A stretch of 25,396 nucleotides of DNA from Oscillospiraceae bacterium (GTDB lineage Bacteria; Bacillota; Clostridia; Oscillospirales; Oscillospiraceae): the NCBI GenBank assembly GCA_009776905.1, contig WRMX01000012.1, positions 1,894 to 27,289 of the forward strand, in the 5' to 3' direction. The notes beneath the pieces were generated by a model. That model saw only the letters and a list, made by a program, of their open reading frames with translations, did not search any database and was not told where the DNA came from. Positions within the stretch are counted from its first letter, which is position 1. Every line of letters begins with the position of its first letter. This document shows positions 8,034 through 15,796 of the stretch, piece by piece. Position numbers and translations under genes: made by a program.

Positions 8034-8881
8034 AGGCTCTATTCACAAGAAAGACCATCGTCATAGCTGCTGTAGCGGTCTTGATCGCTATCGTATCGAT
8101 CATTTCAGTCAATATTTTCAGCAGCAACGGCCCCGTTTCCGGTCTGGCAAATGTCGTGTCCAAACCGTTTAAGGCGCTTGCGACTTCGGTGGCGCGCACG
8201 TTCGAGAGCATATACAGCTCGATATATAAATACGACAAGCTGCAAGAGGATTATGAAGAGACGCTTCGGGACCTCGCCGAGTTGCGGCGCGCATCGCGCG
8301 AGTCTGAAAACCTGCTTGTTGAGGTCAACAGGCTCCGCGCGCTTGTCGGTTTTCACGCGCGCCACGAGGACCACATTCTGGAAGAGGCGGATATCGTTAA
8401 ATGGAGTTCAAATAACTTTGTCTCATCGTTTACGATCGGCAAGGGGTATCTCAATTCGGAAACCCCCATCGAGCGCGGGAACAGCGTCATCACGGAGTAT
8501 GGAGTTTTGATCGGGCAAGTCACGGATGTCGGCGCGACAACGTCCACGGTGATCAGCGTCATCGATACGACATTCTCTGCAGGCGCTTTCGTTGGAGCGG
8601 ACGGCGGATATGCCACCGCCAAAGGCGATTTCGCGCTTATGAGCTCCGGGCTGCTGATTATTGATTATCTGAGCGAAGACCTTGTCGTGCTGCCCGGCGA
8701 TTCCGTGGTCACTTCCGGCACCGGCGGGGTGTTCCCAGATGGGCTGGTCATCGGCGAGGTCGTCGAGGTGCTGCGGCACACTACGGGCGTTGGCCGTTAT
8801 GCGACCGTCAAGCCTATGCGCGCGATCGACAGTTCGATTCCCATAGTCTATGTCATTACGGGCTTCGAAACATCCGGCTGA
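8030..8881 (+). CDS. mreC: rod shape-determining protein MreC
   Basis: MreC is a bitopic membrane protein of the elongasome that links MreB/MreD to PBP2 outside the membrane. The ATG at 8030 gives 283 residues, normal for MreC. Residues 8-29 (TIVIAAVAVLIAIVSIISV and following) are the single membrane span. A charged coiled-coil region at about 65-105 (YDKLQEDYEETLRDLAELRR) is followed by the family's beta domains, with TEYGVLIGQVTDVGATTSTV and VTSGTGGVFPDGLVIGEV. An AAAGGGA precedes the start by about 12 nt. The gene is followed by mreD after 88 nt and then the transpeptidase gene; mreB is not in the window. Confidence 0.95.
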   Translation: MKALFTRKTIVIAAVAVLIAIVSIISVNIFSSNGPVSGLANVVSKPFKALATSVARTFESIYSSIYKYDKLQEDYEETLRDLAELRRASRESENLLVEVNRLRALVGFHARHEDHILEEADIVKWSSNNFVSSFTIGKGYLNSETPIERGNSVITEYGVLIGQVTDVGATTSTVISVIDTTFSAGAFVGADGGYATAKGDFALMSSGLLIIDYLSEDLVVLPGDSVVTSGTGGVFPDGLVIGEVVEVLRHTTGVGRYATVKPMRAIDSSIPIVYVITGFETSG

Positions 8882-8969
8882 CAGCGGAGCGGATGGTTCA
8901 TGAGCGCCTGGCATATGTGGCGGAGCCCTCAAGTTAGATAATATAACGCTGAAAGGAGCGGCCATCAAC

Positions 8970-9512
8970 ATGCAAAAATGGACATTACAAAAACGCTGGA
9001 TTTTCATTGTGTCGGTAGTTTTCCATGCAATGCTGTTGATGGTCGCATTCATATTCCAAGGCATGATATTTCCATACATCAAAATATTCGGGTTGGTCCC
9101 GCTGCTGTTGCCGATAGTCAGCACCGGCGCCGCTGTCTATCAAGGCCGCATCGCGGGAGGGGTCGTCGGGTTGTTCGCGGGCGTGTTTTGCGATGTGACG
9201 TTCAATGCTCCGCCGGGCGTTTTCACGATGCTGCTCACAATCACGGGCATTTTAGTCGGGTTCATCGCTGATACCGTTATGGCGCGGGGCTTCGTGACAT
9301 ATATGATCTCATGTACCGCGGTGCTGGCCGTGTGCGCGTTCGCGCAGATGTTTCCGCTGCTGTTTCTGCAAAATGTGCCTTCCGTTCCGCTTTTGATTGT
9401 TGCGCTGCGCCAGACCGCTTATTCTCTTATATATGCTTTGCCGATTTGGTTTTTCGTACGGGCGCTTGGCAAACGCGCGCAACGCGTTTCCCCCTCCGGG
9501 CGGCCGCTGTAA
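8970..9512 (+). CDS. mreD: rod shape-determining protein MreD
   Basis: MreD is the small polytopic partner of MreC in the elongation complex. This 180-residue protein is hydrophobic almost throughout, with about five membrane segments (for example at 10-30, 40-60, 64-78, 84-100 and 110-160), and has the characteristic placement between mreC and a class B penicillin-binding protein. AAAGGAG lies 11 nt before the ATG. Sequence conservation in MreD is low, so the call rests mainly on size, topology and neighbours, with GRIAGGVVGLFAGVFCDV as a family-like stretch. Confidence 0.88.
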   Translation: MQKWTLQKRWIFIVSVVFHAMLLMVAFIFQGMIFPYIKIFGLVPLLLPIVSTGAAVYQGRIAGGVVGLFAGVFCDVTFNAPPGVFTMLLTITGILVGFIADTVMARGFVTYMISCTAVLAVCAFAQMFPLLFLQNVPSVPLLIVALRQTAYSLIYALPIWFFVRALGKRAQRVSPSGRPL

Positions 9513-9533
9513 CGTTTTAATGAGGTAATAACA

Positions 9534-11621
9534 ATGCAAAAACTATATAAACCCGCCCGCATCGGGCTGATATTCGTCCTCATCGCCATCATGCTGACAA
9601 TCTATGTGCCTGCGCTCTACAGAATGCAGATATACGAAGCAAGGCCTGATGAAGACGAGCTATATCCGCAGGTCATCATTCCCCGCACGATCCCTCTCAT
9701 CGCCGCGCGCGGCAACATATACGACAGGAACGGCATTCTGCTTGCCTCCGGCAGGCCTATCTACAGCATCTCCATCGATAGGGATTTGTTCGTCAGGCTT
9801 TCGGACGACAAACGTAACAGCATTATACAGGATCTTGTGTTCACAACCATGGACGAGAATGTCGAATACATCGACACTTTCCCAATTACTCCCGGCGCGC
9901 CGTTCACATACATTTCAAACATGACGCAAGACCAACGCACTCAACTCAACAAATATTTCGCATATTTCGATGCATTGAGCCCTGATATGTCAGCGTCCGA
10001 CCTTTTAGCATGGATGCGCGGCCACTATAAGATCGATTTCACCATCGGTATTACAGAAGCGCGCCTCATAATCGGAATCAGGTATGAAATCGAAATGAGA
10101 GCGATAATGTCAAATCTGCCCCCATATGTATTTGCAAATGACGTGTCGACGGACTTTATATCGCTCATCGAAGAGCGCAACATGCTCGGCGTGCACATAA
10201 ACAGCACGTATGTCCGAGAATACCACACGTCAAATGCCGCGCACCTTCTAGGATACATCGGGCCCATCCCGGAAGGGCAGGTCGAAAAATTCGCGGAGCT
10301 CGGATATCCGCTTGATGCAGTTATCGGCCGCGACGGCGCCGAGCTCGCGTTTGAAGAGCAATTGCGCGGCATAAACGGGAGCCAGCTCATCAAAACAAGC
10401 GACACGGGCATCGTCATGGATGTGTCGACCATCACAGAGCCCGAGCCCGGGCAGAACGTATACTTGACTCTCGACATCGGCATTCAAGCGGTTTCGGAAG
10501 AAGCGCTGAGCACCCACATCGAGTCCCTCAACCTCGACCGCGAAGAGGAGTTCGACAAAATCACGGGCGGCGCCGTCGCTGTCGTCCAGGTTCAGACGGG
10601 AGAGTTGCTTGCCGCCGCTTCATATCCGACATTCAACCGCGCGACCATGTCGCAGGATTGGCCGATGCTCTCCATCGATCCAAATTTGCCGATGTTTAAC
10701 CGCGCGACTCAGGGGCAATACAATCCCGGTTCGACATTCAAGATGATCACCGGCCTCACAGGGCTGCGATATGGCGTGATAGGAAGATATACGCCGATCG
10801 ACGACGTTGGGGTCTATGACTTGTATAAAGACAAAGGATACGCCCCCTCCTGTTGGATTTATCAGCTAAATGGGGTCGGCCATGGCGAGCTTGATATCGT
10901 CCACGCGATCGAGCGGTCTTGCAACTACTTTTTCATTTCCGTCGCAGACTGGATTCAAGGCGGCGACGCTGCGGGCGCGGAAGCCATCGCGGAGGTCGCC
11001 TTGGAGTTCGGGCTGGGCCGCAGCACAGGCCTCGAAGTCCCTGAAAACCCCGGCGTCCTCGCGACTCCGGATTATGCCAGAGATGTGCTGAAAGTGGGCT
11101 GGTGGAGAGCCGACACGTTGATGACCGGTTTTGGCCAGGGGTATAACGAGTTCACGCCGGTGCAGCTCGCCAACTATGCCGCGACCATCGCTAACGGCGG
11201 CACGCTCCATTCGCTGACGCTCCTGCGCAGGATCATGAGCGCGGACATGTCAGATATGATTTACGAACACACGCCTGATGTCCTAAACGAGTTTGCGGAG
11301 AAAGATAATATAAAGATCATTCAGGAGGGCATGCGCTTGGTCACAAGCTCGAACGCAGGGACTGCATATTCGATTTTCGGCGACTACCCGGTGAGCGTCG
11401 CCGCAAAGACCGGCACCGTCGAGCTTGACGCATCTGAAAGGAACAACGGCGTTTTCATATGTTACGCGCCTGCCGACAATCCTGAAATCGCAATATCGAT
11501 CGTCATCGAAAAAGGCGGTTCAGGCTCCGCCGTCATGGCTATTGCCCGCATGATTTTCGATTATTATTTCGGAACTGAGATCACCTCATTTATGGTGCCA
11601 TACGGGGAGTTGATTCCTTAA
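9534..11621 (+). CDS. mrdA: class B penicillin-binding protein 2 (elongasome transpeptidase)
   Basis: This DD-transpeptidase cross-links peptidoglycan during elongation, anchored outside the membrane. The 695 residues start with a short cytoplasmic tail and one membrane segment (about 10-31), then the pedestal domain with IAARGNIYDRNGILLASGRP and GRDGAELAFEEQL. The penicillin-binding motifs are all present: S400-T-F-K403 (nucleophile), S462-C-N464, and K625-T-G627. GAGGT stands eight bases before the ATG. Its TAA is directly followed by the uvrA ATG with no gap. Placement behind mreCD supports PBP2/MrdA rather than a division-type PBP3. Whether a RodA partner is encoded nearby cannot be seen here. 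Confidence 0.93.
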   Translation: MQKLYKPARIGLIFVLIAIMLTIYVPALYRMQIYEARPDEDELYPQVIIPRTIPLIAARGNIYDRNGILLASGRPIYSISIDRDLFVRLSDDKRNSIIQDLVFTTMDENVEYIDTFPITPGAPFTYISNMTQDQRTQLNKYFAYFDALSPDMSASDLLAWMRGHYKIDFTIGITEARLIIGIRYEIEMRAIMSNLPPYVFANDVSTDFISLIEERNMLGVHINSTYVREYHTSNAAHLLGYIGPIPEGQVEKFAELGYPLDAVIGRDGAELAFEEQLRGINGSQLIKTSDTGIVMDVSTITEPEPGQNVYLTLDIGIQAVSEEALSTHIESLNLDREEEFDKITGGAVAVVQVQTGELLAAASYPTFNRATMSQDWPMLSIDPNLPMFNRATQGQYNPGSTFKMITGLTGLRYGVIGRYTPIDDVGVYDLYKDKGYAPSCWIYQLNGVGHGELDIVHAIERSCNYFFISVADWIQGGDAAGAEAIAEVALEFGLGRSTGLEVPENPGVLATPDYARDVLKVGWWRADTLMTGFGQGYNEFTPVQLANYAATIANGGTLHSLTLLRRIMSADMSDMIYEHTPDVLNEFAEKDNIKIIQEGMRLVTSSNAGTAYSIFGDYPVSVAAKTGTVELDASERNNGVFICYAPADNPEIAISIVIEKGGSGSAVMAIARMIFDYYFGTEITSFMVPYGELIP

Positions 11622-14444
11622 ATGCGCAACAACATATTCATCAAAGGCGCTAGAGAAAACAACCTAAAAAACATCGATGTCGAAATTCCGCGCGACAAAC
11701 TGGTCGTGCTGACAGGCATCTCGGGCAGCGGAAAATCGTCGCTCGCATTCGATACAATATATGCGGAAGGGCAGCGGAGATATGTTGAATCGCTGTCGGC
11801 TTATGCGCGCCAGTTCCTTGGCCAGATGGAAAAGCCCGATGTCGATTACATCGATGGGCTTTCCCCGGCGATTTCCATCGACCAGAGAACCACGAGCCGT
11901 AACCCGCGCTCGACGGTCGGCACGGTCACTGAGATTTACGATTACCTCCGCCTGTTATGGGCGCGCATTGGCGTGCCACATTGTCCCGAATGCGGGAAAG
12001 AAATCAAGCAGCAATCAGTCGACCAAATCGTCGATAACGTGCTCGCGTTGCCCGAAGCCACAAGGATACAGGTCATGGCGCCCGTCATCCGCGCGCGAAA
12101 GGGAGAATACCAAAAAGTGTTCGACGATGCGCGTAAGAGCGGTTATGTCCGTATCCGCGCGGACGGCAGCGTATATGACCTTACAGAAGAGATTAAGCTC
12201 GACAAGAACAAAAAGCACAATATCGAAATCATCGTGGACCGCCTTGTCATAAAAGAAGACATCGCTCGGCGCTTGACGGATTCCGTCGAAACCGCTCTTG
12301 CGCTGTCAGGAGGGCTGCTGATCATCGACATTGTCGGAGAGGAGAGGGAGCTCCTCTTCTCGCAAAATTACGCATGTGAGGAATGCGGCATTTCCATCGA
12401 AGAACTGACGCCGCGGCTTTTTTCTTTCAACAACCCATACGGCGCGTGCCCGGCCTGCACGGGCTTGGGCACGCAATTGCGCGTCGACCCCGCGATCATC
12501 ATCCCAAATACGACGATGTCGATTGCGGATGGCGGCATTTCCGCATCCGGCTGGGGCAACGTCAAAAACGACGGCATTTCAAAGATGTATTTCGAAGCGT
12601 TGTCAAAAAGGTATGGGTTTAAGCTGACGACGCCTATCAAAGACCTGCCCGAAGAGATTCTCGACATCATTCTATATGGCACAAAGGGCGAAAAGCTGAC
12701 GCTCTATTATGACCAGCCGCGTGGGAAAGGCACATTGACGCAGCCTTTCGAAGGCATCGTCAACAATATCGAGCGGCGATATAAAGAAACGCAAAGCATG
12801 TCCATGCGTTGGGAGCTCGAGAGCTATATGTCCGAGCATCCCTGCCCCGACTGCGGCGGGAGGCGGCTGAAAAAGGTCGTTCTGGCGGTGACCGTCGGCG
12901 GCATCAGCATTGCCGACCTCACGGAGATGTCGATTATCCGCGCGCTCAGCTTTGTCGAAGGGCTTGTATTATCAGATAAAGAAGAAATGATCGCGCGAAG
13001 GATTTTGAAAGAGATACTCGAACGGCTGGGGTTTTTGCGCAGCGTCGGGCTCGAATACCTCACGCTGAGCCGCCACGCCGGCAGCCTTTCCGGCGGCGAG
13101 AGCCAGAGGATCCGGCTCGCTACGCAAATCGGGTCGTCGCTGATGGGCGTGCTGTATATACTTGATGAGCCGTCCATCGGCCTGCACCAGCGCGATAACA
13201 TAAAACTTTTGAACATGCTAAAGCGCTTGCGCGACCTCGGAAATACGCTATTGGTCGTCGAACACGACGAGGAAACCATCCGCGAGGCGGATTTTATCGT
13301 CGATGTCGGCCCCGGCGCGGGAGTCCACGGCGGCCAAATCGTTTGCGCCGGAACGGCGGCGGAGATCATGGCATGCGAGGAGTCCATCACAGGCCAATAC
13401 CTCAGCAGGAGCAAGATGATTCCCGTCCCTCGCGAGCGCAGGAAAAACCAAGGGAAAGCGCTCGTCGTGCGAGGCGCGTGCGAAAACAACCTCAAAAACC
13501 TTACGATCGCGTTTCCGCTCGGCGTCATGACTTGCGTCACTGGCGTTTCGGGCAGCGGCAAATCTTCGCTTGTCAACGAAGTCATATATAAATCCCTGGC
13601 TTCCGAGCTCAACCGCGCCAAAACCAGGCCGGGAAAGCATGACGCGATTGAAGGCCTGCAGTTTCTCGACAAAGTCATAAACATCGACCAGTCTCCCATC
13701 GGCCGCACCCCGCGTTCCAATGCCGCGACCTATACCGGAGTCTTCGGCGACATCAGGGACCTTTTCGCTTCGACGCAGGACGCGCGCGCGCGCGGATATG
13801 GGGCAGGCCGCTTTTCGTTTAATGTCCGAGGGGGCCGATGCGAATCATGCTCGGGAGACGGCCTGTTGAAAATCGAGATGCACTTCCTCCCCGACATATA
13901 TGTCCCCTGCGATGTATGCAAAGGCAAGCGATATAACCGTGAAACACTCGAAGTGCGCTATAAAGGCAAAAATATATTTGAAGTTCTGGAGATGACGGTC
14001 GACGAAGCGCTGGAATTTTTTGAGAATCTGCCGAAAATCAAGCAAAAGCTGTTCACATTGGCGGACGTCGGCCTTGGGTATATTAAACTTGGGCAGCCAT
14101 CAACAACGCTCTCCGGCGGGGAAGCCCAGCGCGTTAAGCTCGCCACTGAACTCAGCAAACGCGCGACGGGAAGCACATTTTATGTTTTGGACGAGCCGAC
14201 GACGGGCTTGCACACAGCAGACGTCCACAAGCTGATCGATGTGCTCAACCGCCTCACCGATTCGGGGAACACGGTGGTCGTGATCGAACACAATCTCGAT
14301 GTCATAAAAACAGCCGACCATATCATCGATCTCGGGCCTGAAGGCGGCGATGCCGGAGGGGAAGTTTTGTTTGAAGGGTCTCCGGAAGACGCCGCCTTGT
14401 GCGAACGCAGCTATACGGGACAGTTTTTGAGAAACATACTGTGA
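11622..14444 (+). CDS. uvrA: excinuclease ABC subunit A
   Basis: UvrA is the damage-recognition ATPase of nucleotide excision repair. The 940-residue length is standard. Two ABC ATPase modules are visible: Walker A GISGSGKSSLAFDT near the N-terminus and GVSGSGKSSLVNEV in the second half; signature motifs LSGGESQRIRLATQIG and LSGGEAQRVKLATELS; and Walker B stretches ending in ILDEPSIGLH and VLDEPTTGLH. Zinc modules are CEECGISIEELTPRLFSFNN with a following CPACTG, and CESCSGDGLLKIEMHFLPD with a following CDVCKGKRY. The start codon abuts the stop of the penicillin-binding protein gene, and its stop overlaps the next gene by four bases. The enzyme seems complete; uvrB and uvrC are not in the window. 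Confidence 0.98.
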   Translation: MRNNIFIKGARENNLKNIDVEIPRDKLVVLTGISGSGKSSLAFDTIYAEGQRRYVESLSAYARQFLGQMEKPDVDYIDGLSPAISIDQRTTSRNPRSTVGTVTEIYDYLRLLWARIGVPHCPECGKEIKQQSVDQIVDNVLALPEATRIQVMAPVIRARKGEYQKVFDDARKSGYVRIRADGSVYDLTEEIKLDKNKKHNIEIIVDRLVIKEDIARRLTDSVETALALSGGLLIIDIVGEERELLFSQNYACEECGISIEELTPRLFSFNNPYGACPACTGLGTQLRVDPAIIIPNTTMSIADGGISASGWGNVKNDGISKMYFEALSKRYGFKLTTPIKDLPEEILDIILYGTKGEKLTLYYDQPRGKGTLTQPFEGIVNNIERRYKETQSMSMRWELESYMSEHPCPDCGGRRLKKVVLAVTVGGISIADLTEMSIIRALSFVEGLVLSDKEEMIARRILKEILERLGFLRSVGLEYLTLSRHAGSLSGGESQRIRLATQIGSSLMGVLYILDEPSIGLHQRDNIKLLNMLKRLRDLGNTLLVVEHDEETIREADFIVDVGPGAGVHGGQIVCAGTAAEIMACEESITGQYLSRSKMIPVPRERRKNQGKALVVRGACENNLKNLTIAFPLGVMTCVTGVSGSGKSSLVNEVIYKSLASELNRAKTRPGKHDAIEGLQFLDKVINIDQSPIGRTPRSNAATYTGVFGDIRDLFASTQDARARGYGAGRFSFNVRGGRCESCSGDGLLKIEMHFLPDIYVPCDVCKGKRYNRETLEVRYKGKNIFEVLEMTVDEALEFFENLPKIKQKLFTLADVGLGYIKLGQPSTTLSGGEAQRVKLATELSKRATGSTFYVLDEPTTGLHTADVHKLIDVLNRLTDSGNTVVVIEHNLDVIKTADHIIDLGPEGGDAGGEVLFEGSPEDAALCERSYTGQFLRNIL

Positions 14445-14812
14445 AAACGACCGGATTTTGGATCATCATATTGTGCGGCCTGCTCGTCTTGTCCGTAATC
14501 GCTTTTATATTGCTGAAACGAGACACGGCGGACGTGGCGCTGGTCTACTCAGATGGCGTGTTGATCGAACAAATCGACATGACAGCCATAAGCGAGCCAT
14601 ATACATTCACTATAGAAACAACTCACGGAACCAACACGATCGCGGTAGAACGTGGACGCATACGAGTCGTGGATGCTGATTGCCCCGATAAATCATGCGT
14701 GAAGCAAGGCTGGGTCGGCAGCGGCGTTGTTCCCATCGTGTGCCTGCCGCACGGTCTTGTGATAGAGTTTTCCGGTGGAGGCGCCCCGGAGATCGACGCC
14801 ATCGCAAGATAA
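14441..14812 (+). CDS. NusG domain II-containing membrane-anchored protein
   Basis: A 123-residue protein with one N-terminal membrane segment (about 5-25, FWIIILCGLLVLSVIAFILL) and an extracytoplasmic NusG domain II-type beta domain with the conserved DADCPDKSCVKQGWV and VPIVCLPHGLVIEF. I set the start at a GTG at 14441, which overlaps the uvrA stop as GTGA; an upstream ATG at 14399 lies inside uvrA and would place charged residues before the membrane segment. In Clostridia this family is regularly followed by a Gx-family protein, exactly as here. Its function is not established; the paired cysteines suggest a redox or structural role. Confidence 0.88.
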   Translation: MKTTGFWIIILCGLLVLSVIAFILLKRDTADVALVYSDGVLIEQIDMTAISEPYTFTIETTHGTNTIAVERGRIRVVDADCPDKSCVKQGWVGSGVVPIVCLPHGLVIEFSGGGAPEIDAIAR

Positions 14813-14888
14813 GAGGACGGCATGGAGGATCTGATACGAAGGCTTATGTTGGAGGAAACGATATGCCGCAGTAGAGGAATGGAGAGCC

Positions 14889-15500
14889 ATGCGTATGACA
14901 ATAAAAAAGATGACATTGCTGGCAACCCTCACCGCTGCCGCTCTTGTCATATTTATGGTCGAAGCGCAAATTGACCTGCCATTCATCGTCCCCGGCATGA
15001 AACTCGGACTGGCGAACACGATCACGCTGTTCGCGCTGTTCTATGGACCGGGCAGCGCCGCACGCAGCGCCACAAGCACCAGCACCGGCGCCGCAGCAAA
15101 TACAACCACCGGCGCCAACACGAACATCAAAAACAACACGGATAACATCACCACAGCAAACGCGCTTTTGATGCTCATTGCGCGCATCTTACTCGGCGCG
15201 CTTTTCATCGGACGAATCACCGCCTTCATATACAGCATCACAGGCGGATTGATTGGCTTTGCCGCGCAAGCCGCGATGAAGAAAATAGTTACCGACAAAC
15301 AAATCTGGGTCTGCGGCGCGGCCGGAGCCGTAATGCACAATGTCGGGCAGATACTTGCGGCGATGCTGATCACAGGGACGTCAGCTATTGCAGCATATCT
15401 GCCCATCCTCATCATAGCAGGCATCATAACCGGCGTCTTGACAGGAATGGTGGCGCAGCTTGCAGTTGCACGGCTGGCTCCGCACAAATATAGTACCTGA
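14889..15500 (+). CDS. Gx transporter family / heptaprenyl diphosphate synthase component I-like membrane protein
   Basis: A 203-residue polytopic membrane protein with the family opening MTLLATLTAAALVIFMVEAQ and PFIVPGMKLGLANTITLFAL, and later ARILLGALFIGRITAFIYSI and GAVMHNVGQILAAM. The family is annotated as component I of heptaprenyl diphosphate synthase but looks like a small-molecule (ECF S-component-like) transporter; the substrate is unknown. Odd feature: between the second and third helices there is an insertion of about 40 residues rich in Thr, Asn, Ala and Ser (ARSATSTSTGAAANTTTGAN and onward). GGAG lies four bases before the ATG at 14889, with a second possible ATG at 14895. The TGA stop lies inside the left arm of the hairpin element that follows. 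Confidence 0.85.
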   Translation: MRMTIKKMTLLATLTAAALVIFMVEAQIDLPFIVPGMKLGLANTITLFALFYGPGSAARSATSTSTGAAANTTTGANTNIKNNTDNITTANALLMLIARILLGALFIGRITAFIYSITGGLIGFAAQAAMKKIVTDKQIWVCGAAGAVMHNVGQILAAMLITGTSAIAAYLPILIIAGIITGVLTGMVAQLAVARLAPHKYST

Positions 15501-15760
15501 CGGACGCACAACAATAATAAAAAACAAGTAGTTTAAGTCCGTCAGGTGCTAACGCCGCGCGAAGCGCGGTGCGCCGGTGCGTAGGCTAAAATTCGTAGGC
15601 GGAAATACATTGACATGTTTCGCGGTTTCGGCGAAGCCGAGAGCGAAACGTTAGCGCAGGGAGGGCTTTGCCCGACCGCCCGCGCGTTATATATTCCGCC
15701 GTAGAACGAATTTAGCCGGAGCGCGCGGCGTCCGGGTTGTGGGGGTGGAACCCCCACGTT
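15492..15760 (+). repeat. structured intergenic element 1 (hairpin-rich, ends in the palindromic leader repeat)
   Basis: This fills the 296-nt gap before mnmG. Modules in order: a 14-bp stem AGTACCTGACGGAC (15492-15505) with GTCCGTCAGGTGCT (15537-15550), having one G-T pair and a 31-nt A-rich loop; a hairpin CCGCGC-GAA-GCGCGG (15555-15569); a long foldback with arms 15572-15607 and 15690-15730 enclosing smaller stems (GTTTCGC/GCGAAAC, GGGC/GCCC); then the palindromic repeat (15727-15760) with stem GTGGGGGT/ACCCCCAC and loop GGA. The first and last modules recur at 18691-18877. The left arm covers the stop codon of the upstream gene. No protein gene was seen in it. Confidence 0.8.
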
Positions 15761-15796
15761 GGGAAATGACATTGGAAAACATGAAAGTATTATAAA

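Noticed and set aside
8882..8969. Small ORFs in the mreC-mreD gap (13-14 codons)
   Set aside because: Very short, without ribosome binding sites or unusual composition; I see nothing else in this 88-nt gap except the mreD ribosome binding site.
14821..14973. A 50-codon plus-strand ORF starting MEDLIRRLMLEETICRSRG with a GAGG five bases upstream
   Set aside because: It runs out of frame into the Gx-family gene for more than half its length and shows no recognisable family; it is probably a chance ORF, though the first 20 codons have a fair start site.
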